Assembly: GCA_963663005.2 (NCBI GenBank)
Contig: CAXXHH010000014.1
Coordinates: forward strand, 124,001-188,000
Source of the DNA: CAINVV01 sp963663005
GTDB lineage: Bacteria > Bacteroidota > Bacteroidia > Bacteroidales > Prolixibacteraceae
Direction: 5' to 3'
DNA length: 64,000 nt
Notes under the pieces: model-generated
Database searches by the model: none
What the model was told of the DNA's origin: nothing
The model's input: only the letters and a program-made list of their open reading frames with translations
Program-made: the position numbers and the translations under genes
In this document: positions 17,369 through 25,741 of the stretch, piece after piece
How positions within the stretch are numbered: position 1 is the stretch's first letter
How the letters are laid out: each line of letters opens with the position of its first letter

Positions 17369-18406
17369 ATGAATATCAAAAAAGAAGTATTTGGACAATG
17401 TTGTCATGGTGAAAAAGTTTTTTTGTTCACACTTGTAAATCCCAAAGGGATATCAGTTAAGATCACCAATTATGGCGCCATTATCACCTCCATTGAGATG
17501 CCGGATAAAAAAGGGAATAAAGAAAATATAGTTCTTGGATTCAGCACATTGGACGAGTACCTGTCTACAGATTATCTTTCAAATTATCCGTATTTCGGAG
17601 CCGTTTGCGGGAGATATTGTAATCGCATCGCAAAGGGCAATCTGGAACTTGACGGACAAAAATATCAACTGAACATCAACAATGGCCCAAACCATCTTCA
17701 TGGTGGAAAAGAGGGATTTGATAAGATGATCTGGGCACCTAAAACCATTGAAATGCCTGATTTCGTTGGACTGGAATTAAAATACCGAAGTGTGCATCTT
17801 GAGGAGAATTATCCGGGTAACCTGGATATTACTATCCTCTATAAACTGACACACAAGAACGAATTTCAAATTGAATACAAGGCCGTCACGGACAGGACAA
17901 CCGTGGTGAATTTGACAAATCACACCTATTTTAATCTTAACGGTGGCAAAGAAAATGTTTTCAATCATCGTCTTCAATTGAACAGCAAAAAACGGACAGT
18001 TTCCGATTCCACTTTAATACCTACCGGTGAAATCGCCGACGTGACGAATACGCCATTCGATTTTTCTGAGACCAAGTCGGTCGGGGCAGACATCGGTTCT
18101 CTCGCGGATGGTTACGATTTGAACTATGTTCTGGACAATGCCGATAAGAAGATGGTCTTCGCCGCCAAATTATCTGAAGAGGAAACAGGACGCTCGGTGT
18201 CTGTTTTTACAAATGAGCCTGGAATACAACTATATACTGGCTTCTGGATTCCTACGTTAGGGAATCGGTTTGGAAGCTACAGCGGATTGGCGCTTGAGAC
18301 GCAGCACTTTCCTGATTCTCCGAACCATCCTGAATTCCCAACTACCGTTTTACATCCGGGAGAGACTTTTAAGTCGAAGACCTCTCTTCATTTCGAAACA
18401 CACTGA
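17369..18406 (+). CDS. galM: Aldose 1-epimerase
   Basis: A 345-residue mutarotase that interconverts alpha and beta anomers of sugars. I chose the ATG at 17369 rather than the upstream in-frame TTG at 17330, because the family N-terminus (KKEVFGQ, then VFLFTLVNPKGISVKITNYGAIITSI) begins there. Catalytic features are NGPNHLHGG with the active-site His and NLTNHTYFNL with the second His. The C-terminal Glu is in GLALETQHFPDSPNHPEFP. It is followed after 2 bases by the acyl-CoA synthetase gene. Confidence 0.92.
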   Translation: MNIKKEVFGQCCHGEKVFLFTLVNPKGISVKITNYGAIITSIEMPDKKGNKENIVLGFSTLDEYLSTDYLSNYPYFGAVCGRYCNRIAKGNLELDGQKYQLNINNGPNHLHGGKEGFDKMIWAPKTIEMPDFVGLELKYRSVHLEENYPGNLDITILYKLTHKNEFQIEYKAVTDRTTVVNLTNHTYFNLNGGKENVFNHRLQLNSKKRTVSDSTLIPTGEIADVTNTPFDFSETKSVGADIGSLADGYDLNYVLDNADKKMVFAAKLSEEETGRSVSVFTNEPGIQLYTGFWIPTLGNRFGSYSGLALETQHFPDSPNHPEFPTTVLHPGETFKSKTSLHFETH

Positions 18407-18408
18407 CT

Positions 18409-20322
18409 ATGAAAACATTAATTGAACTTTTTGAAACGAGCGTTAAGAGTTTCTCTGACAACCCGTTACTGTGGGAGAAATTAACTGACCAATACAAGCC
18501 TTCAACCTACAAAGAGATTCAGAAAGCCGTATATGAATTCGGGGCAGGATTAATGTCTCTCGGGCTGCAAAAGGGTGAACGGGCAGGGCTGTTATCAGAA
18601 GGTAGAAATTATTGGCTTATAAGTGAACTTTCCATTCTTTACTGTGGTGCAATCAACGTGCCACTGTCGGTAAGACTGGAGCCCTCCGAATTAAAATTCA
18701 GGATTGAACATTCGGGAGTAAAAATGATGATTATTTCAGGTGGGCAGACATCTAAGCTTGCCGAAATAATTGATCAACTTCCTTCACTTGAGTATGTTAT
18801 CTTATTGGACGGGGATGCAAATCCGGGAACGAAAGAAATCTCCCTGAAAGATGTTGTTGCCAAAGGGGTCGCCTTTCTTTCTGACGATAAAAACAAAAAA
18901 ACATTTGAGCAAGTCTGGCAAAACATTCAGCCGGATGATGTAGCCAATATCTCCTATACTTCAGGCACTACGGCTGATCCTAAGGGAATCATGTTAACCC
19001 ATAATAACTATACGGTAAATGTCATTCAGGCGCATACCGTATTGGAGATCTATTCGGATTATATCACACTGGCAACGTTGCCGTGGGATCACTCTTTCGC
19101 TCATACCGCCTGCCTCTACACATTTATGATGAAGGGAGCCTCCATCGCATCCGTTCAAACAGGGAAAACCCCTCTCGAAACGATACGAAATGTGCCGCAG
19201 AATATAAAGGAAATCAGACCATACATCATGATGAGCGTGCCAGCACTCTCCAAAAACTTCAGAAAGAATATCGAAAAGGGGATTCAAAGCAAGGGCGCTT
19301 TCACGGAAAAGCTTTTCAATCATGCCTTGAAAGTTGGATATGCTTACAATGGAGACGGCTGGAATAAAGGGAAAGGCTGGAGAGTATTCCTCAAGCCGAT
19401 GGTTCTTTTGTACGATAAGATTTTGTTCTCAAAGATCCGTGAAAACTTTGGTGGAAGATTAAAATTTTTCATCGGAGGAGGAGCGCTTTTAGACACGGAG
19501 TTACAGCGATTCTTTAGCGCGTTGGGAATCCCTGTCTATCAAGGTTACGGACTTACAGAGGCCTCCCCGATCATCTCAGCCAATTCTCCTTATGCCGTCA
19601 AGTTTGGGTCGTCTGGTAAAGTTGTCAAATACCTCGAAACTAAAATTGTAGATAGTGACAACAAAGAGCTTCCAATAGGTGAAAAGGGAGAAATCGTCGT
19701 GAAAGGTGGGAACGTGATGAAAGGCTACTGGAATAATCCCAAATCGACCAGCGAAACAATTGTAGACGGCTGGTTGCACACAGGCGACATGGGTTATCTC
19801 TCAAAGGATGGCTTTCTTTATGTTCTTGGAAGGTTTAAGAGTCTGCTGATTGGCAATGATGGAGAAAAATACAGTCCGGAAGGCATTGAGGAGGCAATTG
19901 TAGATCAATCTTCCATCATCGAACAGGCGATGCTTTACAATAACCAGAACCCATATACGGTGGGAATGTTCGTGCCGAATATTCAGGAAATCAAGCGGCA
20001 ATTGGACAAGTACGGTACCTCGCTTAAATTTGACGAGGGGTGTGTGAAAGCCCTCGAAATGATAAAGCACGAGATTGATCAGTATAAAAAAGGTGGAAAA
20101 TTCGAGAATGAGTTTCCCGAAAGGTGGTTGCCCGCAAGCATTTTAATATTGCCGGAAGCATTTACCGAACAAAACCACATGCTAAATAGCACGATGAAAA
20201 TGGTGCGCGGGAAGATCACCGAACACTTCCAAAAAGAAATAGATTTTCTGTATACGCCTGAGGCGAAAAATATTATCAATCAGGCAAATATAGCCACTTT
20301 AAAAAAGTGGGGACAACAGTAG
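18409..20322 (+). CDS. AMP-forming long-chain acyl-CoA synthetase
   Basis: A 637-residue adenylate-forming enzyme that activates fatty acids to acyl-CoA via acyl-AMP. The P-loop SYTSGTTADPKG starts at residue 182. Motif A5 is YQGYGLTEASP, and the A7-A8 motifs are WLHTGDMGYLSKDGFLYVLGR. It lacks a signal peptide. It sits 2 bases after galM, forming a two-gene unit, and is followed by a long purine-rich inverted repeat. Confidence 0.9.
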   Translation: MKTLIELFETSVKSFSDNPLLWEKLTDQYKPSTYKEIQKAVYEFGAGLMSLGLQKGERAGLLSEGRNYWLISELSILYCGAINVPLSVRLEPSELKFRIEHSGVKMMIISGGQTSKLAEIIDQLPSLEYVILLDGDANPGTKEISLKDVVAKGVAFLSDDKNKKTFEQVWQNIQPDDVANISYTSGTTADPKGIMLTHNNYTVNVIQAHTVLEIYSDYITLATLPWDHSFAHTACLYTFMMKGASIASVQTGKTPLETIRNVPQNIKEIRPYIMMSVPALSKNFRKNIEKGIQSKGAFTEKLFNHALKVGYAYNGDGWNKGKGWRVFLKPMVLLYDKILFSKIRENFGGRLKFFIGGGALLDTELQRFFSALGIPVYQGYGLTEASPIISANSPYAVKFGSSGKVVKYLETKIVDSDNKELPIGEKGEIVVKGGNVMKGYWNNPKSTSETIVDGWLHTGDMGYLSKDGFLYVLGRFKSLLIGNDGEKYSPEGIEEAIVDQSSIIEQAMLYNNQNPYTVGMFVPNIQEIKRQLDKYGTSLKFDEGCVKALEMIKHEIDQYKKGGKFENEFPERWLPASILILPEAFTEQNHMLNSTMKMVRGKITEHFQKEIDFLYTPEAKNIINQANIATLKKWGQQ

Positions 20323-20430
20323 GAAGTTGAGAGTTAAGAGTGGAAAGTGAAGAATGAAGAGTGAAGAATGAAAAGTTGAGGAGTGCTTCATTTTCAACTT
20401 TTCACTCTCAACTCTCAACTTTCCACTTAT
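20323..20430. repeat. Purine-rich imperfect long inverted repeat (GTTGAGAGT / ACTCTCAAC type)
   Basis: The left half is a degenerate chain of short purine words such as GTTGAGAGTTAAGAGTGGAAAG; the right half is its approximate reverse complement (CACTCTCAACTCTCAACTTT). A centre lies near 20385-20395. The same element type recurs at 50785-50873, and fragments at 58742-58850. It fills the gap between the acyl-CoA synthetase and the TPP riboswitch promoter, and could form a long imperfect hairpin. Confidence 0.7.
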
Positions 20431-20436
20431 TTTATT

Positions 20437-20444
20437 TAACTTTG
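20437..20444 (+). promoter_or_regulatory. -7 promoter element for the TPP-riboswitch leader
   Basis: TAACTTTG matches TAnnTTTG seven bases before the conserved start of the TPP element. This would put the transcript start just before the riboswitch. No -33 TTTG is seen; the repeat occupies that position. Confidence 0.6.
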
Positions 20445-20450
20445 TGCCGA

Positions 20451-20523
20451 ATTAGGGGTGCCTTAAACATACAGGCTGAGATCAAACCCATCGAACCTGT
20501 CCGGGTAATGCCGGAAAGGGAAA
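20451..20523 (+). promoter_or_regulatory. TPP (THI-box) riboswitch
   Basis: The conserved blocks are present in order: AGGGGTGCC, then GGCTGAGAT, AAACCC, and GAACCTGTCCGGGTAATGCC followed by GGAAAGGGA. Together these are the P1/P2/P3/P4 core of the thiamine pyrophosphate aptamer. About 88 bases separate it from the TonB receptor start. I see no clear terminator hairpin there, so control may be at translation initiation. Confidence 0.92.
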
Positions 20524-20611
20524 ATGAAATATCACTTTCAAAAGTATCTCCGTCTGCGCATATAAACATTGCACCTCTCAGTTGTTAAGTAAAAATCAAT
20601 AATTGAAGGCA

Positions 20612-23071
20612 ATGAAGAATATCGTTTCAGATTGGAGTCTTTCCCTTAACAAAAGGGTCAACTTTTTCCCCCGAATAATCCTTTTCCTGCTCGTAGCATT
20701 TTCCTCAGCACAGCTTTCTGCGCAATATTCATTGCAGGGGAAAGTCCAGAATAGCAGCGGAGAAACGCTCCCGGGCGCCACTGTCCGGATTGAATCGCTG
20801 AAAAAAGCCTTGGCGACAGATGGCAAAGGGCAATTTTCGATTGAAGGGATCAAGGTTGATAATTGTGAGCTAACTATATCCTATATCGGATATCGCAACT
20901 ATAAATCAAACGTACATTTAAATCCGGGCAATAATCGAATTTCGGTCACGCTGGAGGCCGCAGATATAATGACGGAAGATGTAATTGTTTCCGCCACCAG
21001 AGCCGGAGATCGCACTCCGGTAGCCTATACCAATCTTGATATCAGCAAACAGACCGACAAGCAAAATGGCCAGGATTTGCCGTATTTGCTTAGCATGACC
21101 CCGTCGTTGGTTACATCATCGGATGCTGGAACAGGAATTGGCTACACCAACTTTCGAATACGGGGCAGCGATGCCAACCGTATTAACATGACTGTTAACG
21201 GGATACCGCTCAATGACGCAGAATCGCATTCCGTTTATTTTGTGGATCTTCCCGATTTTGCCGCATCAACCGAAAATATTCAGATTCAACGTGGCGTCGG
21301 GAGCTCAACCAATGGAGCCGGCGCCTTTGGAGGTACCGTAAATGTACAGACCAGTAACCTGAATCAAAAAAGCTATGCCGGGTTCAGCACTGCTGCCGGC
21401 AGTTTCAGGACCCTGAAAAATACGGTCAATGTTGGTTCCGGACTACTCGATGGTCGGTTTATTGTGGAAGCCCGCTTGTCGCAGATAAGCTCAGATGGCT
21501 TTGTCGATCGCGCGGCCAGCGATCTTCACTCCTTTTATCTAACGGGAGGATACATTACTGAGAAATCCATGCTGAAAGCGATCGTTTTCTCCGGAAAAGA
21601 AAAAACGTATCAGGCCTGGTACGGAATACCTTCGACTATGCTCGTGAGCGACCGCACCTATAATCCGGCAGGAATCATATACGGGAAAAACGGCGAGGTT
21701 TCCTTTTATGACAATGAGACCGACAACTATCAGCAAGATCATTACCAACTTCATTATACCCATCAGTTCAATAATAAACTGAGTGCAAATCTATCGCTTC
21801 ACTATACCTATGGAAGGGGATATTATGAAGAATACCGCCAAAATCAATCGCTTTCCGATTACCTGATGACCCCGATTATTATTGGCAATACGACGATCAA
21901 AGAGACCGATCTTGTTCGCAGAAAATGGCTCGACAATGATTTTTATGGCGCAATTGGTTCTGTCAGCTACAAAAGTAAAAAGACGGAACTGATATCAGGG
22001 GCGGCTTGGAACACCTACGCCGGTGACAATTTTGGCAAGGTAATCTGGGCTCAATATTATGGCAATAATCCAATAAACCACGAATGGTACAGATCTCAAG
22101 GAAAGAAAATTGATTTCAATATTTTCGCAAAACTAAACTATCAGCTTACCACAAAATTATCGATTTATGCCGACGCACAGTTCAGACATATTGATTATAG
22201 TATCGACGGCGTTGATGATGATCTGCGAAATCTCACACAAACCCATAAATTCGATTTTCTAAATCCCAAAGCAGGAATGTATTACGCTCTGAATGACAGA
22301 CAGAGCTTCTATTTTTCGTACGGGAATGCCCACAGGGAACCAAATCGAAGCAACTATACAGATGCAGATCCGTCTAAGCCGGCTCCTACTCAGGAAAAAC
22401 TGCATGATTTTGAATTAGGCTACAAAGGAGGAACCGGTAAATACGCAATGTCCGTAAATCTTTACCGGATGAACTACCGCGATCAGTTAATAATGACCGG
22501 AAGAATAAATGATGTAGGATCAGCAATTATGACCAACGTTCCCGAAAGTTACAGAATGGGTATAGAGTATAGCGGGAAGCTATCCATTCTGAAAAATATA
22601 ACATGGGAACATCATGCCACACTCAGCAAAAATAAGATCATTGATTTTGTGGAATATGTAGACGATTGGGATAAATGGGGAAATCAGATCACGCATGATC
22701 TTGGCACCACGGATATCGCCTTTTCTCCAACATTCGTTGCTGGCAGTACAATTTCCTGGCAGACTGCAAAAGCCCTGAATATTAATTTCCAGTCGACCTA
22801 TGTGAGCCGACAGTACCTGGATAATACCTCAAGCACAGACCGTTCGCTGAATCCCTATTTTGTCAGCAATTTAAAATTCGATTACGCGCTTCCCCAAAAG
22901 CTGGTGAAAAAGTGTATGCTTTTTGCGTCGATTAATAACCTTTTTGATGAAAAGTATGAATCAAACGGATGGGTATATTCATATTATTCCGAAGGGACAA
23001 GACAAAAAGAAGATGGCTATTTCCCGCAAGCAGGAATTAGCTATCTTCTTGGTTTGTCGATAGAGTTTTAA
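20612..23071 (+). CDS. TonB-dependent outer-membrane receptor, probably for thiamine
   Basis: An 819-residue receptor using the ATG at 20612 (an upstream TTG at 20603 is less likely). After the signal segment (FFPRIILFLLVAFSSAQLSAQ) comes a carboxypeptidase-regulatory-like domain (SLQGKVQNSSGETLPGATVRI), the plug domain (SLVTSSDAGTGIGYTNFRIRG, GTVNVQT) and a 22-strand-type barrel ending in an aromatic F residue (LLGLSIEF). The TPP riboswitch directly upstream points to thiamine or its precursors as cargo; that is inference from context. No pnuT or thiamine salvage gene follows, unlike many Bacteroidota thiamine loci. Confidence 0.88.
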   Translation: MKNIVSDWSLSLNKRVNFFPRIILFLLVAFSSAQLSAQYSLQGKVQNSSGETLPGATVRIESLKKALATDGKGQFSIEGIKVDNCELTISYIGYRNYKSNVHLNPGNNRISVTLEAADIMTEDVIVSATRAGDRTPVAYTNLDISKQTDKQNGQDLPYLLSMTPSLVTSSDAGTGIGYTNFRIRGSDANRINMTVNGIPLNDAESHSVYFVDLPDFAASTENIQIQRGVGSSTNGAGAFGGTVNVQTSNLNQKSYAGFSTAAGSFRTLKNTVNVGSGLLDGRFIVEARLSQISSDGFVDRAASDLHSFYLTGGYITEKSMLKAIVFSGKEKTYQAWYGIPSTMLVSDRTYNPAGIIYGKNGEVSFYDNETDNYQQDHYQLHYTHQFNNKLSANLSLHYTYGRGYYEEYRQNQSLSDYLMTPIIIGNTTIKETDLVRRKWLDNDFYGAIGSVSYKSKKTELISGAAWNTYAGDNFGKVIWAQYYGNNPINHEWYRSQGKKIDFNIFAKLNYQLTTKLSIYADAQFRHIDYSIDGVDDDLRNLTQTHKFDFLNPKAGMYYALNDRQSFYFSYGNAHREPNRSNYTDADPSKPAPTQEKLHDFELGYKGGTGKYAMSVNLYRMNYRDQLIMTGRINDVGSAIMTNVPESYRMGIEYSGKLSILKNITWEHHATLSKNKIIDFVEYVDDWDKWGNQITHDLGTTDIAFSPTFVAGSTISWQTAKALNINFQSTYVSRQYLDNTSSTDRSLNPYFVSNLKFDYALPQKLVKKCMLFASINNLFDEKYESNGWVYSYYSEGTRQKEDGYFPQAGISYLLGLSIEF

Positions 23072-23084
23072 GGATTATAGCTAT

Positions 23085-23855
23085 CTATTCGATAGACAGA
23101 TATCCGTTTTCAGTGATTATAAACTCTTTCCCGTCTTTGATACAGTAGCCCTTTTTCTCATTTTTATTGAGACAATCGCTGGCATTCTGAAGTTTTTCAA
23201 TCCCATTTGATTTTAATGCTTTTGAAATCATTGGGGTTGAAAGCTTCTTTATATCATTACTCTTCGCCAGGAAAACCGCGGTAGCTAAAAATTTGCGCAC
23301 CTGATTGTTCGTGACTTTCTTCTCCTCAATAAATTGGGATAACGCGGAGTCAATGATTGTCTTTTCTTTGGCAACTTTTGCTGCTTTGACTTTGGGAACC
23401 TTAGCTGTTTTAGGCGCTTTAGGCTCCTTGGTAGCTCTGGGAATCTTTGCTACCTTGATTTTTGGAGGAGCCACTTCTATCGGTTCGACAGTAACTACGG
23501 TCTTAGGTGCTTTGGCAGCCTTTTCCTTTACAACCTTCTCTTTAACCGACTTTATCTTGATCTTCTTATCGGTTTTAGGCTTTTTTACCCGGATAGCATC
23601 CCTAAGTGATTTACCTGCCCTAAATTTTGGTGTTTTAGGAATATTCTCACTCACCTCATTTACATCTTCCTCCTTCACATCAATCACATCCTCGACCAAA
23701 TTCTCGTTCATTTTATGAACCGAAAGGAGAGATGGAATCCTGTTAAGCATATTATTCAACTGTTTCTCAACCCAGTCGTTATCACCTTCACACGAAAAAT
23801 GTATATTTTCGAATGAAAAATCAATTTTTGAATCTGCAGATTTCTTATTTTTCAT
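23085..23855 (-). CDS. Lysine/alanine/proline-rich protein with histone-H1-like linker
   Basis: A 256-residue protein in three parts. Residues 1-40 form a small acidic-aromatic block (FSFENIHFSCEGDNDWVEKQLN). Residues about 75-170 are a low-complexity basic linker of KAPK/KVPK/KVAK words, as in histone H1 or bacterial H1-like proteins. Residues about 170-256 look folded (QFIEEKKVTNNQVRKFLATAVFL, then LNKNEKKGYCIKDGKEFIITENGYLSIE) and resemble a winged helix. I do not recognise a named family. A role in DNA binding or compaction is inference from composition. It is convergent with the TonB receptor and lies downstream of xseAB. Confidence 0.65.
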   Translation of the reverse strand: MKNKKSADSKIDFSFENIHFSCEGDNDWVEKQLNNMLNRIPSLLSVHKMNENLVEDVIDVKEEDVNEVSENIPKTPKFRAGKSLRDAIRVKKPKTDKKIKIKSVKEKVVKEKAAKAPKTVVTVEPIEVAPPKIKVAKIPRATKEPKAPKTAKVPKVKAAKVAKEKTIIDSALSQFIEEKKVTNNQVRKFLATAVFLAKSNDIKKLSTPMISKALKSNGIEKLQNASDCLNKNEKKGYCIKDGKEFIITENGYLSIE

Positions 23856-23956
23856 ACTCTAACTATTTGTGTGATAAAACTAAAGATAATCATTATCGAC
23901 ACAATTATAGCTAGAATTTTGAAATGAATTAAAAAAATAGCAATTTTTAACTGATT

Positions 23957-24163
23957 CTAGTTTTTTTCTATCTCCTTTAAGATGCTTTCTATCTCTTCTT
24001 CCGTGTTATGAAGCTTTTCCCGACAGTATGAAACAAGGGATGATAGCCTTTTCACTTTTGAAGATAACTGATCGACGTCCGGTTCATCATTTTCAATTTG
24101 TCGCAGAATTTCCTCGATCTCAAGGATTGCCTCCTTGTATGACAATGCTTTTTTACTGATCAT
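23957..24163 (-). CDS. xseB: Exodeoxyribonuclease VII small subunit
   Basis: A 68-residue helical protein with the family pattern YKEAILEIEEILRQIENDEPDVDQLSSKVKR and CREKLHNTEEEIESIL. It partners XseA to degrade single-stranded DNA to oligonucleotides. Its start overlaps the end of xseA by 11 bases. Confidence 0.9.
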   Translation of the reverse strand: MISKKALSYKEAILEIEEILRQIENDEPDVDQLSSKVKRLSSLVSYCREKLHNTEEEIESILKEIEKN

Positions 24164-25613
24164 TATTATTGCTTTTTGTAATTTCTACCACCTTACTCAA
24201 AACAGAACCATCAAAAAAACGAGTCCTCAATAACTCATCATTTTGCAGTAATGCAGGGTTTCTGACCAATCCGCCACTATTTGTCGTAATCGTATATCCC
24301 TTCTTCAAAATCGCATCCGGATTGGATAAAGCACCAAGCTGTTCCGCTATTTCCAATCGATGCATCTCATTTTCCCACTGTCTTTTTACGATGCGTCTGA
24401 ATCTATCAACATAGGCATCCAATCTCTGACTATTACTGTTCAGTCCTCTGAAAATTGTGACGTCTAAAAAATTTTGCGCCCTTACGATACGTTGCTTTCT
24501 AGCAAAAAGATAGTGATCCGTCAGAAAACCTATCTTTTGCAATTTTTTGGCAAGTTGGTGCTCCCTACTTTGAAGAATGAGTTTGATCTCTTGTCTGAAT
24601 TTCCATGATCGCTGCATCAATTCATTTTGCTTCTTCCCCAACTGTTCCCGAACCTGCGACGCTATCTCTCTGGTAAGCGCTTCGAGCCGGTCCTCTTCTT
24701 CCTCCATTCGGCTTTCCACCGTTTCAATCGCTTCCTGAAGCGAAAGGTTAATCCGATCCTCAAAAGCATCGGCTCCCTCAATAATAAATTCGGCAACTGC
24801 GGTGGGCGTCTTAAGTCTGGTATGTGCAACCATGTCTACGATAGAATCATCCTTTTCGTGTCCGATTCCGGTAAGCACAGGAAGGGGAAACTGTGTAACA
24901 TGGTAGGCCACATTGTAATTATCGAAGCAGCTCAGATCTACCTGCGATCCTCCCCCGCGGATTATCACTACCAAATCAAAAAAATTCTCGTACGGATAGA
25001 TCCTATCCAGCGCATCTATGATAGATTGCTCTGACTGGTTTCCCTGCATTACTGCGGGGAAAAGGCATGTATAGAAATGTATTCCTTTAGCGTTACTTGC
25101 CAGCTGTTCCATAAAATCTTCTAATCCAGCGGCAGTTGCCGACGAGATAACGGCAATCTTCTGAGGTACCAACGGAAGCTCCAGTTCCTTATTCATCGTG
25201 AGCACACCTTCGTCGGTGAGCCGTTTGATTATCTCCCTTCGCTTCCTTGCCTGATCCCCCATGGTATAGGTCGGGTCGATATTTCGCACATTCAGCGAGT
25301 ATCCGTATAATTCATGGAACTCGACGGAAACCTGAAGCAATACTTTAATCCCGTCGGTAAGCTGCTGACCGGTTGTCGATTCAAAATACGGACGAAGCAT
25401 CCTGAAGGTATAGGACCAGATTGTACCACGCGCCTGAGCAACGATGCGGTCTTCCGACTCACTCTTTTCGATCAGCGTGAGGTAACAATGACCGTTTGCG
25501 TTGACATTGATCTCAGATATCTCTCCGACGACCCATAACGGTGCTGCGAAATTGGATGAGAGTACCTTTTTTACCTCACCATTGAGTTCCGATATACTAA
25601 ACCTGTCCTTCAT
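24153..25613 (-). CDS. xseA: Exodeoxyribonuclease VII large subunit
   Basis: A 486-residue catalytic subunit. The N-terminal OB-fold begins with FSISELNGEVKKVLSSNFAAPLWVVGEISE. The catalytic domain includes KIAVISSATAAGLEDFMEQL, VVIIRGGGSQVDLSCFDNY, LTGIGHEKDDSIVDMVAHTRLKTPTAVAEF, then a long coiled-coil and the C-terminal KKGYTITTNSGG. The start is fixed by the family N-terminus. A strong promoter sits so close upstream that the mRNA may have almost no leader. Confidence 0.94.
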   Translation of the reverse strand: MKDRFSISELNGEVKKVLSSNFAAPLWVVGEISEINVNANGHCYLTLIEKSESEDRIVAQARGTIWSYTFRMLRPYFESTTGQQLTDGIKVLLQVSVEFHELYGYSLNVRNIDPTYTMGDQARKRREIIKRLTDEGVLTMNKELELPLVPQKIAVISSATAAGLEDFMEQLASNAKGIHFYTCLFPAVMQGNQSEQSIIDALDRIYPYENFFDLVVIIRGGGSQVDLSCFDNYNVAYHVTQFPLPVLTGIGHEKDDSIVDMVAHTRLKTPTAVAEFIIEGADAFEDRINLSLQEAIETVESRMEEEEDRLEALTREIASQVREQLGKKQNELMQRSWKFRQEIKLILQSREHQLAKKLQKIGFLTDHYLFARKQRIVRAQNFLDVTIFRGLNSNSQRLDAYVDRFRRIVKRQWENEMHRLEIAEQLGALSNPDAILKKGYTITTNSGGLVRNPALLQNDELLRTRFFDGSVLSKVVEITKSNNNDQ

Positions 25614-25618
25614 CCTTC

Positions 25619-25649
25619 CAAAGTTAGCAACTAATTGAAAATTGACAAT
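25619..25649 (-). promoter_or_regulatory. xseAB promoter (ATTG-N19-TAACTTTG) next to the start codon
   Basis: On the minus strand ATTG, 19 bases and TAACTTTG match the Bacteroidota promoter. The last G of the -7 element is only five bases before the xseA ATG (GAAGG between), which predicts a leaderless or nearly leaderless transcript. Confidence 0.6.
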
Positions 25650-25710
25650 TGGATATCGGATTTAAGCCGAGATGGGAAGAAGAAGTGACTTAATTACGCC
25701 TCTTTTTACC

Positions 25711-25718
25711 TACTTTTG
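25711..25718 (+). promoter_or_regulatory. -7 promoter element for the DUF3810 gene
   Basis: TACTTTTG matches TAnnTTTG 23 bases before the ATG at 25742. No -33 match is seen at the right spacing. Confidence 0.45.
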
Positions 25719-25741
25719 GCAAAAATCATAGACCCATTACC

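Noticed and set aside
20323..20430. CRISPR array
   Set aside because: The repeated purine words are short, degenerate and without regular spacers; the structure is an inverted repeat. No cas genes are in the window.
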